Shown here: piece after piece, positions 6,568-14,480 of the stretch | How the letters are laid out: every line of letters begins with the position of its first letter | Numbering within the stretch: position 1 is the first letter of the stretch | Source: Umezawaea sp039922235 | Lineage (GTDB): Bacteria; Actinomycetota; Actinomycetes; Mycobacteriales; Pseudonocardiaceae | Direction of reading: 5' to 3' | NCBI GenBank assembly: GCA_039922235.1 | Contig: JBDSAJ010000869.1 | Location: 1-43,277 of the forward strand | Length of the DNA stretch: 43,277 bases | Program-made: the position numbers and the translations under genes | Notes under the pieces: generated by a model | What the model was told of the DNA's origin: nothing | Database searches by the model: none | The model's input: only the letters and a program-made list of their open reading frames with translations

Positions 6568-7524
6568 ATGACCGAACCCAGCACCGCGTGGCGTGAAGTC
6601 GTCGCTCCGGACGAAGAGCAGCGCCACGCCCGCCAGGCCGAGCAGTTCACCGCCATGCAGCGGCGCAAGTCCGACCGCTTCGGCACCGGCCGCGCCCTGC
6701 ACCGCAGGCAGCGCCTCGCCCTGCGCGGCACCCTGTCGGTGCCCGCGGACCTCCCCGAGCACGCCCGGCACGGCATCTTCGCGACCGAGGCGACGTACGA
6801 GGTGTGGCTGCGGCTGTCCAACGGCGGCTTCGACGTCGCACCGGACAGCAAGCCCGACATCCGCGGCTTCGCCGTCAAAGTCCTCGGCGTGCAGGGCGAG
6901 TCCGTCTTCGGCGGCCCGGCCGCCTCGCAGGACTTCGCGCTGATCAACCACGAGAGGTTCAGCTCCTCCACCAGCGAGCAGTTCACCGCCATCACCACCG
7001 GCGCGGGCGCGGGCCCGCTCGGCATCCTCAAGGCCGTCGCCCGGTCGCCCCGGCTGGTCGCCGCCGTGCCCGCGGTCGCCAAAGCGCTCCGCAAGCCCTT
7101 CAGCGGCTTCGCGACCGAGAACTTCTTCAGCGCCGCCCCGATCAAGTGCGGCCCCTACGCCGCAAGGGTTCGCGTGCTGGCCGCGGCCGCCGACGCGACC
7201 CCGACGGCCAACCAGGACTGGCCTGCCGACATCTACGACAGGCTCGCCAAGGCCCCGCTCGTGCACAAGGTCCAGCTCCAGTTCTTCCTGGACGAGAGCC
7301 GAACCCCGATCGAGGACGCGGCAGTGGTCTGGGACTCGCCGTACATCACCGTCGCTCGCCTGGTGATCCCCCAGCAGGACCCCGACGAGGCCTTCGCCGC
7401 CAAGATCGAAGCCGCCCGCTTCGACCCGTGGAACGCGGTCGTCGACCACCGCCCGCTCGGCGAGGTCATGCGCGCCCGCAAGGTCGCCTACCGCCCCAGC
7501 CAGCAGAACCGAGGGGCGGACTAG
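6568..7524 (+). CDS. Catalase-related haem protein (allene-oxide-synthase-like clan)
   Basis: A 318-residue protein with a minimal catalase core. ALHRRQRLALRGTLSV places the distal histidine at H45; DIRGFAVKVLG (97-107) matches the catalase RGFAVK strand; R304-K-V-A-Y308 near the C-terminus matches the proximal R-x-x-x-Y haem ligand motif. It lacks the full-length catalase wrapping and C-terminal domains. Catalase-related proteins of this size include hydroperoxide-metabolising enzymes (coral allene oxide synthase, cyanobacterial fatty-acid hydroperoxide catalase homologues) that occur fused to or beside lipoxygenases. Starting 5 bases after the lipoxygenase stop, it probably converts the lipoxygenase product. 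The usual distal Asn seems replaced (SQDFALINH region), so activity could differ. Confidence 0.85.
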   Translation: MTEPSTAWREVVAPDEEQRHARQAEQFTAMQRRKSDRFGTGRALHRRQRLALRGTLSVPADLPEHARHGIFATEATYEVWLRLSNGGFDVAPDSKPDIRGFAVKVLGVQGESVFGGPAASQDFALINHERFSSSTSEQFTAITTGAGAGPLGILKAVARSPRLVAAVPAVAKALRKPFSGFATENFFSAAPIKCGPYAARVRVLAAAADATPTANQDWPADIYDRLAKAPLVHKVQLQFFLDESRTPIEDAAVVWDSPYITVARLVIPQQDPDEAFAAKIEAARFDPWNAVVDHRPLGEVMRARKVAYRPSQQNRGAD

Positions 7525-7543
7525 TGCTCCGCGCGGCGGAGCA
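7525..7543 (+). terminator. Hairpin after the lipoxygenase operon
   Basis: TGCTCCGC and GCGGAGCA form an 8-bp stem with a 3-nt loop immediately after the stop codon of the catalase-related gene. Confidence 0.55.
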
Positions 7544-7562
7544 GGCACCGGCAAGATCCCAC

Positions 7563-7568
7563 TAGGCT
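7563..7568 (+). promoter_or_regulatory. -10 element (TAGGCT) of the epimerase gene
   Basis: TAGGCT lies 6 nt before the ATG at 7575 with no Shine-Dalgarno sequence between, indicating a leaderless transcript starting just after the lipoxygenase operon terminator. Confidence 0.5.
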
Positions 7569-7574
7569 TCGCCC

Positions 7575-8459
7575 ATGCTGGAAATCTCCTATGGCGCGAG
7601 TCGGGCCGTGATCGCGCGCACCGGTGCTGGGCTGCAAACTTTCGAGGTCGGCGAGGCGCCGTACGTCGAGACCTACGACGGCGACGAGCCGCCGATGGGC
7701 AGCGGGGCCGTGCTGATCCCGTGGCCGAACCGGACGACGGGCGGTGTGTGGCGGCTCGACGGCGAGGCCCAGCACCTGGAGGTCACCGAGCCCGCGCGCG
7801 GGAACGCGATCCACGGGCTGGTGCGGCACGTCGAGTGGGACGTGTTGGAGCACACGGGGTCGCTGGTGTCGCTGGAGACGACGATCGGGGCGCAGACGGG
7901 CTGGTCGGTGCCGCTGCACGTGACGACGAGCTACGCGCTCGACGAGAACGGGCTGACGGTGGCGCACGGCGTGCACAACGTCGGCGACCGGCCGACGCCG
8001 TTCGGGGTCGGGACGCACCCGTACCCGCGGGCCGGGCTGTCCGAGACGGACGACTGCACGCTGCGGCTCGCGGCGACGACCGTGGTGCCGCTCGACCCGG
8101 ACAAGATGGTGCCGAACGCGCTTCCGCAGCACGTCGAGGGCACGGAGTTCGACTTCCGGGAGGCGCGGTCGCTCAAGGGCGTGCGGCTGGACACGCCGTT
8201 CGGCGGGTGCGAGCCGGGGCCGGACGGCCTGGTGCACCACGAGCTGCGCGGGCCTCGGCACAGCGTCGAGCTGTGGGCCGACCCGGACTTCAAGTGGGTG
8301 CAGGTGTACACGCCGGACTCGTTCCCGAACCGGGGCCGGGCCGTGGCGATCGAGCCCATGACGTGCCCGCCGGACGCGTTGAACTCCGGCGTCGACCTGA
8401 TCATCCTGGCGCCCGGTGAGGCGTGGGCGGCGCGGTGGGGGATTCGTCCGTTGGCGTGA
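7575..8459 (+). CDS. Aldose 1-epimerase family protein
   Basis: A 294-residue galactose mutarotase-fold enzyme that interconverts alpha and beta anomers of aldoses. Family markers are IPWPNRTTGGVW (substrate loop), NAIHGL with H80, GTHPYPR with the catalytic acid H148, and AIEPMTCPPDALNSG with the catalytic base E260. The length is normal for the family. No sugar operon surrounds it, so it may serve general sugar or wall metabolism. Its 3' end is 29 bases from the next gene, which has its own promoter-like hexamer. The family is certain; substrate preference is unknown. Confidence 0.92.
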   Translation: MLEISYGASRAVIARTGAGLQTFEVGEAPYVETYDGDEPPMGSGAVLIPWPNRTTGGVWRLDGEAQHLEVTEPARGNAIHGLVRHVEWDVLEHTGSLVSLETTIGAQTGWSVPLHVTTSYALDENGLTVAHGVHNVGDRPTPFGVGTHPYPRAGLSETDDCTLRLAATTVVPLDPDKMVPNALPQHVEGTEFDFREARSLKGVRLDTPFGGCEPGPDGLVHHELRGPRHSVELWADPDFKWVQVYTPDSFPNRGRAVAIEPMTCPPDALNSGVDLIILAPGEAWAARWGIRPLA

Positions 8460-8473
8460 GCGCGCCAATACCA

Positions 8474-8486
8474 TTAGCGTCGCTAA
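8474..8486 (+). promoter_or_regulatory. Perfect palindrome over the -10 box of the amidohydrolase gene
   Basis: TTAGCGTCGCTAA is a perfect 13-bp palindrome (6-base arms around a central T). It contains the hexamer TAGCGT (8475-8480), placed 8 nt before the ATG at 8489. A repressor bound here would directly block a leaderless promoter. The regulator is not identified in the window. Confidence 0.55.
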
Positions 8487-8488
8487 GT

Positions 8489-9700
8489 ATGAATGTCGCT
8501 ATCACTGGTGGATATGTCGTCCCGATCGACGGGGATCCCATCGAGGGCGGGACGGTGCTGGTCCAGGACGGCAAGATCGTCGCCGTCGGGGCCGACGTGG
8601 AGGTGCCCGACGGCGTCGAGGTCGTGGACGCCGCCGGGGCGTGGGTGCTGCCGGGCTTCGTCGAGGCGCACGGCCATATGGGCGTGCACGAGGAGGGCGA
8701 GGGCTGGGCGGGGCAGGACACCAACGAGATGACCGATCCCAACGGCGCCCGGATGCGCGCGCTGGACGCGATCAACCCGGACGACCTGGGTTTCCGGGAC
8801 GCGTTGTCGGGCGGTGTCACCACAGCCGTCGTGAAGCCCGGCTCGGGCAACCCCATCGGCGGGCAGACGGTCGCGGTGAAGATGTGGGGTCGCACCGTCG
8901 ACGAGATGCTGATCCGCGAACCGGTCAGCGTGAAGAGCGCGCTCGGCGAGAACCCGAAGCGCGTCTACGGCGACCAGAAGAAGGTCCCGTCGACCCGGCA
9001 GGGCGTGGCCGCGATCATCCGCGACGCCTTCACCAAGGCGCAGGACTACAAGGCGCGGCGCGAGCACGCGGCGGCCGAGGACAAGCCGTTCGACCGCGAC
9101 AACACGCTCGAAGTCCTCGTGCGGGTGCTCGACCGCGAGATCCCGTGGAGCCAGCACTGCCACCGCGCCGACGACATCGCCACGGCGCTGCGGCTGGCCG
9201 AGGAGTTCGGCTACCGGCTGATCGTCAACCACGGCACCGAAGGCCACAAGATCGCCGACCTGCTGGCCGAACGCGGCATCCCGGTCATCATCGGCCCGCT
9301 GTTCACCACCCGCTCGAAGGTCGAGCTGCGGGAGCGGTCGCTGCGCAACCCCGGCATCCTGGAGCGCGCGGGCGTCGAGCTGGCGATCACCACCGACCAC
9401 CCGGTGATCCCGATCCACTTCCTGGTGCACCAGGTGACCCTCGCGGTGAAGGAGGGGCTGGACCGGGCGAACGCGCTGCGCACGATCACCACGACCCCGG
9501 CGAAGATCATGGGGCTGGACGACCGGGTCGGCTCGCTCAAGCCCGGCCTCGACGGCGACGTGGTGATCTGGTCCGGAGACCCGCTCGACGTGCTCAGCCG
9601 CGCGCTGCGGGTGTTCGTGCAGGGCCGCGAGGTCTACACGTTCAACCACGCCACCGGCGTCGGCGACGTGGTCGACCCGTTCTACCAGGATGTGATCTAG
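8489..9700 (+). CDS. Amidohydrolase (imidazolonepropionase-like superfamily)
   Basis: A 403-residue metal-dependent hydrolase. The amidohydrolase site is seen in order: H61-G-H63 in GFVEAHGHMG, H225 (QHCHRADD), H248 (NHGTEGH) and D303 (TTDHP). A composite N-terminal and C-terminal beta-sandwich (residues 1-57 and about 345-403) frames the barrel. It hydrolyses a C-N bond of a cyclic or linear amide; the substrate is not evident and no pathway partners flank it. It shares a CTAG stop region (9697-9700) with the opposing acyl-CoA dehydrogenase. The short leader contains a palindromic operator, so expression is probably repressor-controlled. Confidence 0.87.
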   Translation: MNVAITGGYVVPIDGDPIEGGTVLVQDGKIVAVGADVEVPDGVEVVDAAGAWVLPGFVEAHGHMGVHEEGEGWAGQDTNEMTDPNGARMRALDAINPDDLGFRDALSGGVTTAVVKPGSGNPIGGQTVAVKMWGRTVDEMLIREPVSVKSALGENPKRVYGDQKKVPSTRQGVAAIIRDAFTKAQDYKARREHAAAEDKPFDRDNTLEVLVRVLDREIPWSQHCHRADDIATALRLAEEFGYRLIVNHGTEGHKIADLLAERGIPVIIGPLFTTRSKVELRERSLRNPGILERAGVELAITTDHPVIPIHFLVHQVTLAVKEGLDRANALRTITTTPAKIMGLDDRVGSLKPGLDGDVVIWSGDPLDVLSRALRVFVQGREVYTFNHATGVGDVVDPFYQDVI

Positions 9701-10830
9701 AGCTTGCGCAGCGCCCGGCCGATCACCAGCCGCTGGATCTGGTTCGTGCCCTCGAAGATCTGCAGCACCTTGGCCTCCCGCATGTACCGCTCGGCGGGGA
9801 AGTCGCGGGTGTAGCCGGCACCGCCCAGCACCTGCACGGCGTCGGTCGTCACCCTCATCGCCATGTCCGTGGCGACGAGCTTGGCGATCGACGCCTGCCG
9901 CTGGAACGGCAGTCCACGATCGCGCCGCCGAGCTGCTTCCAGGTACGTCGCCCGCGCGGACTCGACGCCCGCGGCCATGTCGGCCAGCAGGAACTCCAGC
10001 CCCTGGAACTCGATGATCGGCTTGCCGAACTGGGTGCGCTGCTTGGCGTACGCGACGGCCTCGTCCAGTGCCGCCTGGCCCAAGCCGACGGCGCACGCGG
10101 CGATGCCGAGCCGACCGGAGTTCAACGCGTCCAGCGCGATCTTCAGCCCGTCGCCCTCGGCCCCGATCAACCGGTTCGCGGGCACGCGGGCGTCCTCGAA
10201 CCGGAGCTGTGCGGTGATCGATCCGGTCAACCCCATCTTCCGCTCGGGTGCGGCGGCGGTGATGCCAGGACCGTTGTCCGCCAAGAAGCAGCTGATGTCC
10301 TTTTCGGACGTCCGCGCCATCAGCGTGTAGAAGTCGGCCGCGCCCGCGTGGGTGATCCACGCCTTGGTGCCGTTGACGACGTAGTCGTCGCCGTCGCGCA
10401 CCGCGCGGGTCGCCAGCGCACCCGCGTCGGACCCGGCGTGCGCCTCGGACAGCGCGTACCCGCCGAGCAGGTCGCCCTCCAGCAGCGTCGGCAGCCACCG
10501 GTCGCGCTGCTCGGGCGTGCCGAACGTCGCCAGCGGGTACGCCGACATCACGTGCACCGAAACGCCGACCGCGACGGACATCCACGCGGACGCGATCTCC
10601 TCCAGAGCCTGGAGGTACACCTCGTACGGCTGCTCGCCGCCGCCGAACCGCTCCGGGTACGGCAGGCCGAGCAGGCCGGACTTGCCGAGCAGCCGGAACA
10701 CGTCCCGCGGGAACCGCTCCTGCTCCTCGGCCTCGGCCGCGCGGGGCTTCAGCTCGTCCCTGGCGATCTCGCGGACGAGCGAGATCAGGTCCTCGGCCTC
10801 GGTGGTGGGCAGCAGGCGTTCGGCGGGCAT
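9697..10830 (-). CDS. Acyl-CoA dehydrogenase
   Basis: A 377-residue flavoenzyme that introduces the alpha-beta double bond into acyl-CoA in fatty acid or branched-chain acid oxidation. Markers: the YALSEAHAGSDAGAL signature in the middle beta domain, AWITHAGAADFYTLMA, and the catalytic base E360 in QIFEGTNQIQR near the C-terminus. A strong GGAGG ribosome site stands 6 nt before the ATG. Its TAG is part of the same CTAG that ends the amidohydrolase on the other strand. It is divergent from a TetR regulator across an operator-like palindrome, so it is probably the regulator's target. Chain-length preference cannot be read. Confidence 0.93.
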   Translation of the reverse strand: MPAERLLPTTEAEDLISLVREIARDELKPRAAEAEEQERFPRDVFRLLGKSGLLGLPYPERFGGGEQPYEVYLQALEEIASAWMSVAVGVSVHVMSAYPLATFGTPEQRDRWLPTLLEGDLLGGYALSEAHAGSDAGALATRAVRDGDDYVVNGTKAWITHAGAADFYTLMARTSEKDISCFLADNGPGITAAAPERKMGLTGSITAQLRFEDARVPANRLIGAEGDGLKIALDALNSGRLGIAACAVGLGQAALDEAVAYAKQRTQFGKPIIEFQGLEFLLADMAAGVESARATYLEAARRRDRGLPFQRQASIAKLVATDMAMRVTTDAVQVLGGAGYTRDFPAERYMREAKVLQIFEGTNQIQRLVIGRALRKL

Positions 10831-10845
10831 CGACGACCTCCGGTG

Positions 10846-10883
10846 AGTACTGGTAGCAGTACTGTAGGACGTACCCCAGTACT
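10846..10883. promoter_or_regulatory. TetR-type operator between acyl-CoA dehydrogenase and regulator
   Basis: AGTACTG-GTAG-CAGTACT (10846-10863) is a perfect inverted repeat with 7-base arms; CAGTACT recurs at 10877-10883, with GTAC at 10871-10874 as a degenerate partner. Two sites in the divergent region suggest autoregulation plus control of the dehydrogenase. Confidence 0.7.
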
Positions 10884-10899
10884 CCTCCTAACGATGTGG

Positions 10900-10905
10900 G
10901 ACAGT
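10900..10905 (+). promoter_or_regulatory. Possible -10 element (GACAGT) of the TetR gene
   Basis: GACAGT lies 7 nt before the ATG at 10913, matching the nAnnnT spacing seen at other leaderless starts in the window. Confidence 0.3.
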
Positions 10906-10912
10906 TCGCGCC

Positions 10913-11494
10913 ATGACCTCGATGGTCCGCAGGCCGCTCACGGGGCGGCAGACCGAGCTGCTCACGCGCCTGGAGGCGCTCGTACTGGCGGAGGGGTTCG
11001 CGCACTTCACGCTGGACGACCTCGCCGCCCGCCTGCACTGCTCGAAGAGCACGCTGTACGCGCTCGCCGCGAGCAAGGAGCAGCTCGCGGTCCGCGTCGT
11101 CGGCCGGTACTTCAAGGGCGCCGCGGAGCGCATCGAGCAGCAGGTCGCCGCGGTCGAGGACGTGCGGGGCCGCGTCGGCACGTACCTCGCGGGCGCGGCG
11201 GGCGAACTGCGCCGCGCGTCCGCCCAGTTCATCGCCGACGTGTCCGCGTTCGCACCGACCCGCAGCACCTACGAGCGCAACGCCCGCGCCGCCGCCGAAC
11301 GCCTCCGGACGTTCATCTCCGACGGCGTCCGCGAGGGCGTGTTCCGCGACGTGCATGCGACGCTGTTCGCCGAGATGGCCGGGCTGCTGATCGAGGGCAT
11401 CCAGACGGGCGTGCTGACCAAGCGGGCGGGCGTCACGGACTCGGAGGCGTTCACGGCGCTCGGTGAACTCCTCCTCGACGGGCTGCAGAACTAA
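10913..11494 (+). CDS. TetR-family transcriptional regulator
   Basis: A 193-residue regulator with an N-terminal helix-turn-helix (about residues 18-60; FTLDDLAARLHCSKSTLYALAASKEQL) and an all-helical ligand-binding C-terminal domain. Its divergent arrangement with an acyl-CoA dehydrogenase and the intervening double operator suggest that it represses that gene and itself, perhaps sensing an acyl-CoA, as FadR-like TetR proteins do. The PfkB kinase gene follows 11 bases downstream and may be co-transcribed. The family is certain; the ligand is inferred. Confidence 0.92.
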   Translation: MTSMVRRPLTGRQTELLTRLEALVLAEGFAHFTLDDLAARLHCSKSTLYALAASKEQLAVRVVGRYFKGAAERIEQQVAAVEDVRGRVGTYLAGAAGELRRASAQFIADVSAFAPTRSTYERNARAAAERLRTFISDGVREGVFRDVHATLFAEMAGLLIEGIQTGVLTKRAGVTDSEAFTALGELLLDGLQN

Positions 11495-11505
11495 CGGAGA
11501 CACAC

Positions 11506-12468
11506 GTGATCGTGGTTGCTGGTGAGGCGTTGGTCGACCTCGTCCCCTCGCCCTCGGCGGAGGACGGGCAGTTGGCCGACCTGACGCCGCGCCTCGGCGG
11601 TGGGCCGTACAACGTGGCCATCGCGGCGGGCAGGCTCGGCGCACCGGTGAGCTTCCTGTCGCGGGTCTCCACCGACCTCTACGGCGACGCGCTCGTCGAG
11701 CGGCTGCACGGCTCGGACGTGAGCACCGACCTGGTGCAGCGCGGCGACGAGCCGACCACCCTGGCCGTCGTCGGCATCGGGTCGGACGGGTCGGCGCGGT
11801 ACTCGTTCTACGTCGAGGGCACGGCGGACCGGCTGGTGACCGATCCCGGCGCGCTGGCCGACGACGTGACCGCGGTGTCGTTCGGCACGCTGTCGCTGGT
11901 GCTGGAGCCGGGTGCGAGCGCGTACGAGGCGGTGCTGCGGCGGGAGTCCGCACGGGGAGCGCTGACCGTGCTGGACCCGAACATCCGCGCCGCCCTGATC
12001 CACGACCCCGCCGCGTACCGGGAGAGGTACCTGTCATGGCTGCCGGACGTGGGGCTGCTGAAGGTGTCCGTCGAGGACGCTCGCTGGCTCGCGGACCTGC
12101 CGGAGGACGCGTCGGAGGACGCCGTGCTGGAGGTGGCGCGGGTTTGGCTCGCGGCGGGACCCGCGGCGATCGTGCTGACCAGGGGCGGTGACGGGCTCGC
12201 GGTGCTGACCGGTGCGGGCGAGGTGCTGAGGGTGCCGCCGCGCAAGGTGACCGTTGTGGACACCATCGGCGCGGGTGACACCGTGCAAGGCGCGCTGATC
12301 GCGTGGCTGCACCAGAACGACGCGCTGAGTGCTGCTGCGGTGCGGACGTTGACCGCGGAGAAGTGGGAAGAGGCGTTGACCTACGCGGGCAACGCGGCCG
12401 CCTTCACGTGCACGCGGGCCGGGGCTGAGCCGCCGTACACCCACGAGCTGGAGACGTTCCTCAGGTAA
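11506..12468 (+). CDS. PfkB-family sugar kinase (fructokinase-like)
   Basis: A 320-residue ribokinase-fold enzyme that phosphorylates a sugar with ATP. The N-terminal PfkB signature is GGGPYNVAIAAGRLG (31-45), and the ATP/anion-hole signature is DTIGAGD at 252-258 with D258 as catalytic base. The beta-sheet lid and overall length suit fructokinase-type members. The GTG start has a GGAGA ribosome site. It follows the TetR gene by 11 bases and is closed by a strong terminator hairpin. The substrate is inferred; adenosine or ribose kinases belong to the same family. Confidence 0.9.
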   Translation: MIVVAGEALVDLVPSPSAEDGQLADLTPRLGGGPYNVAIAAGRLGAPVSFLSRVSTDLYGDALVERLHGSDVSTDLVQRGDEPTTLAVVGIGSDGSARYSFYVEGTADRLVTDPGALADDVTAVSFGTLSLVLEPGASAYEAVLRRESARGALTVLDPNIRAALIHDPAAYRERYLSWLPDVGLLKVSVEDARWLADLPEDASEDAVLEVARVWLAAGPAAIVLTRGGDGLAVLTGAGEVLRVPPRKVTVVDTIGAGDTVQGALIAWLHQNDALSAAAVRTLTAEKWEEALTYAGNAAAFTCTRAGAEPPYTHELETFLR

Positions 12469-12489
12469 AGGCGAACTGTGCTTGCCGCC

Positions 12490-12532
12490 GAACCTCGGCG
12501 CCCCGGTGTTGTGGCCGGGGCACCTTCGGTTC
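12490..12532 (+). terminator. Terminator after the PfkB kinase
   Basis: The inner stem GCCCCGG/CCGGGGC (12500-12506 and 12515-12521) is nested in the outer stem GAACC/GGTTC (12490-12494 and 12528-12532), 21 bases after the stop codon, followed by a short T-rich stretch. Confidence 0.7.
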
Positions 12533-13017
12533 TTCGCGACCCCCACGGGTGAGTGGTGGCCCGAGTCCTGAACCTATCGCTCCCGGACGCGGTTTGTCGT
12601 CGCTGAGAGGGGTGACGTGGCGTCACTCACAGTGTTCGTGATCACCATTCAGTGATCGGGCGACCACGAGAATGGCCTAGCTCTCACCCCTGATGAGGTG
12701 GCGAAAGGTGCCGGACGGGATACCGTGGAACGTAACGCTCAGCGGGTCGGCCGGCCTCCGGAAACCCGTCGATCGTGCACGCTGGCCACCGTGCGGAGTT
12801 CGCGACAGTTGCGTGTGATGCCGGTCCCAACTCACGGAATCGGTTCACACCAGTGCTGCGAGGCGGTCAGGCCGCCGACTAGCGTGGGAGAACTGACAGG
12901 ACCCCAACGGGGTGGTGCTGCGGTTGCGGAGACCCAGATCCGCTTACCGGCGAGTGAGACCTGCACGACCGGTCGAGCCGATGCAGCCACCCCGCCCTAG
13001 CGTGAGAGGGACTCTGA
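12533..13017 (+). promoter_or_regulatory. Long gene-free region upstream of citrate synthase
   Basis: About 485 bases with no convincing gene. It holds several symmetric elements: GTGACG-TGG-CGTCAC (12612-12626), GTGATCAC (12638-12645), ACCCC-AAC-GGGGT (12901-12913) and a GGCGG/CCGCC hairpin near 12863-12875. The promoter-like hexamer TAGCGT occurs twice, at 12880-12885 and 12998-13003. The density of dyads suggests complex control of citrate synthase. I could not match the leader to any known riboswitch. Confidence 0.45.
12998..13003 (+). promoter_or_regulatory. Possible proximal -10 element (TAGCGT) of gltA
   Basis: TAGCGT lies 14 nt before the ATG at 13018, with the purine-rich AGAGGG between. 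This would leave only a very short leader; the second copy at 12880 would give a leader of roughly 130 nt. Confidence 0.35.
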
Positions 13018-14331
<1,314 letters not shown>

Positions 14332-14345
14332 GTTTCTTCGCGCAC

Positions 14346-14377
14346 AAGGCCCGTGCCTCGATCGAGGTGCGGGCCTT
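14346..14377 (+). terminator. Terminator of citrate synthase
   Basis: A continuous inverted repeat: AAGGCCCG (14346-14353) with CGGGCCTT (14370-14377), and inside it CCTCGATCGAGG; two G-T wobbles join the two parts into one stem of about 14 pairs with a GATC loop. It begins 15 bases after the stop codon. Confidence 0.85.
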
Positions 14378-14378
14378 C

Positions 14379-14449
14379 GTCGTTCGTGCGGATCCGTCGT
14401 TCGTGGACCTGTCATGCGGGTGGACCAGTCGTTCGTGGACCTGTCGTGC
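14379..14449 (+). repeat. Short intergenic direct repeats between gltA and photolyase
   Basis: The decamer GTCGTTCGTG starts at 14379, 14396 and 14428. The last two copies extend to 22 bases (14396-14417 and 14428-14449) and differ at a single position. The intervening DNA is related (GTGGACCAG versus GTGGACCTG). The function is unknown; the style resembles short repeats near 20.6 and 25.6 kb. Confidence 0.7.
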
Positions 14450-14468
14450 AGGCGAGCGGTACCGGCCC

Positions 14469-14474
14469 TAGCGT
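14469..14474 (+). promoter_or_regulatory. -10 element (TAGCGT) of the photolyase gene
   Basis: TAGCGT is 6 nt before the GTG at 14481, giving a leaderless start, downstream of the direct repeats. Confidence 0.5.
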
Positions 14475-14480
14475 GGTGAG

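Noticed and set aside
8483..12037. Very long minus-strand open frame across amidohydrolase, acyl-CoA dehydrogenase and TetR genes
   Set aside because: Caused by high GC content; the residues are Arg/Pro-rich without domains, and real genes occupy the other frames.
12698..13000. Open frame of 100 codons on the plus strand upstream of gltA
   Set aside because: Composition is not protein-like, it has no ribosome site or promoter spacing, and it overlaps dyads of the regulatory region; treated as non-coding.
12600..13017. Possible riboswitch (c-di-AMP or cobalamin type) before gltA
   Set aside because: I could not match the conserved core of either class; only simple dyads are visible.
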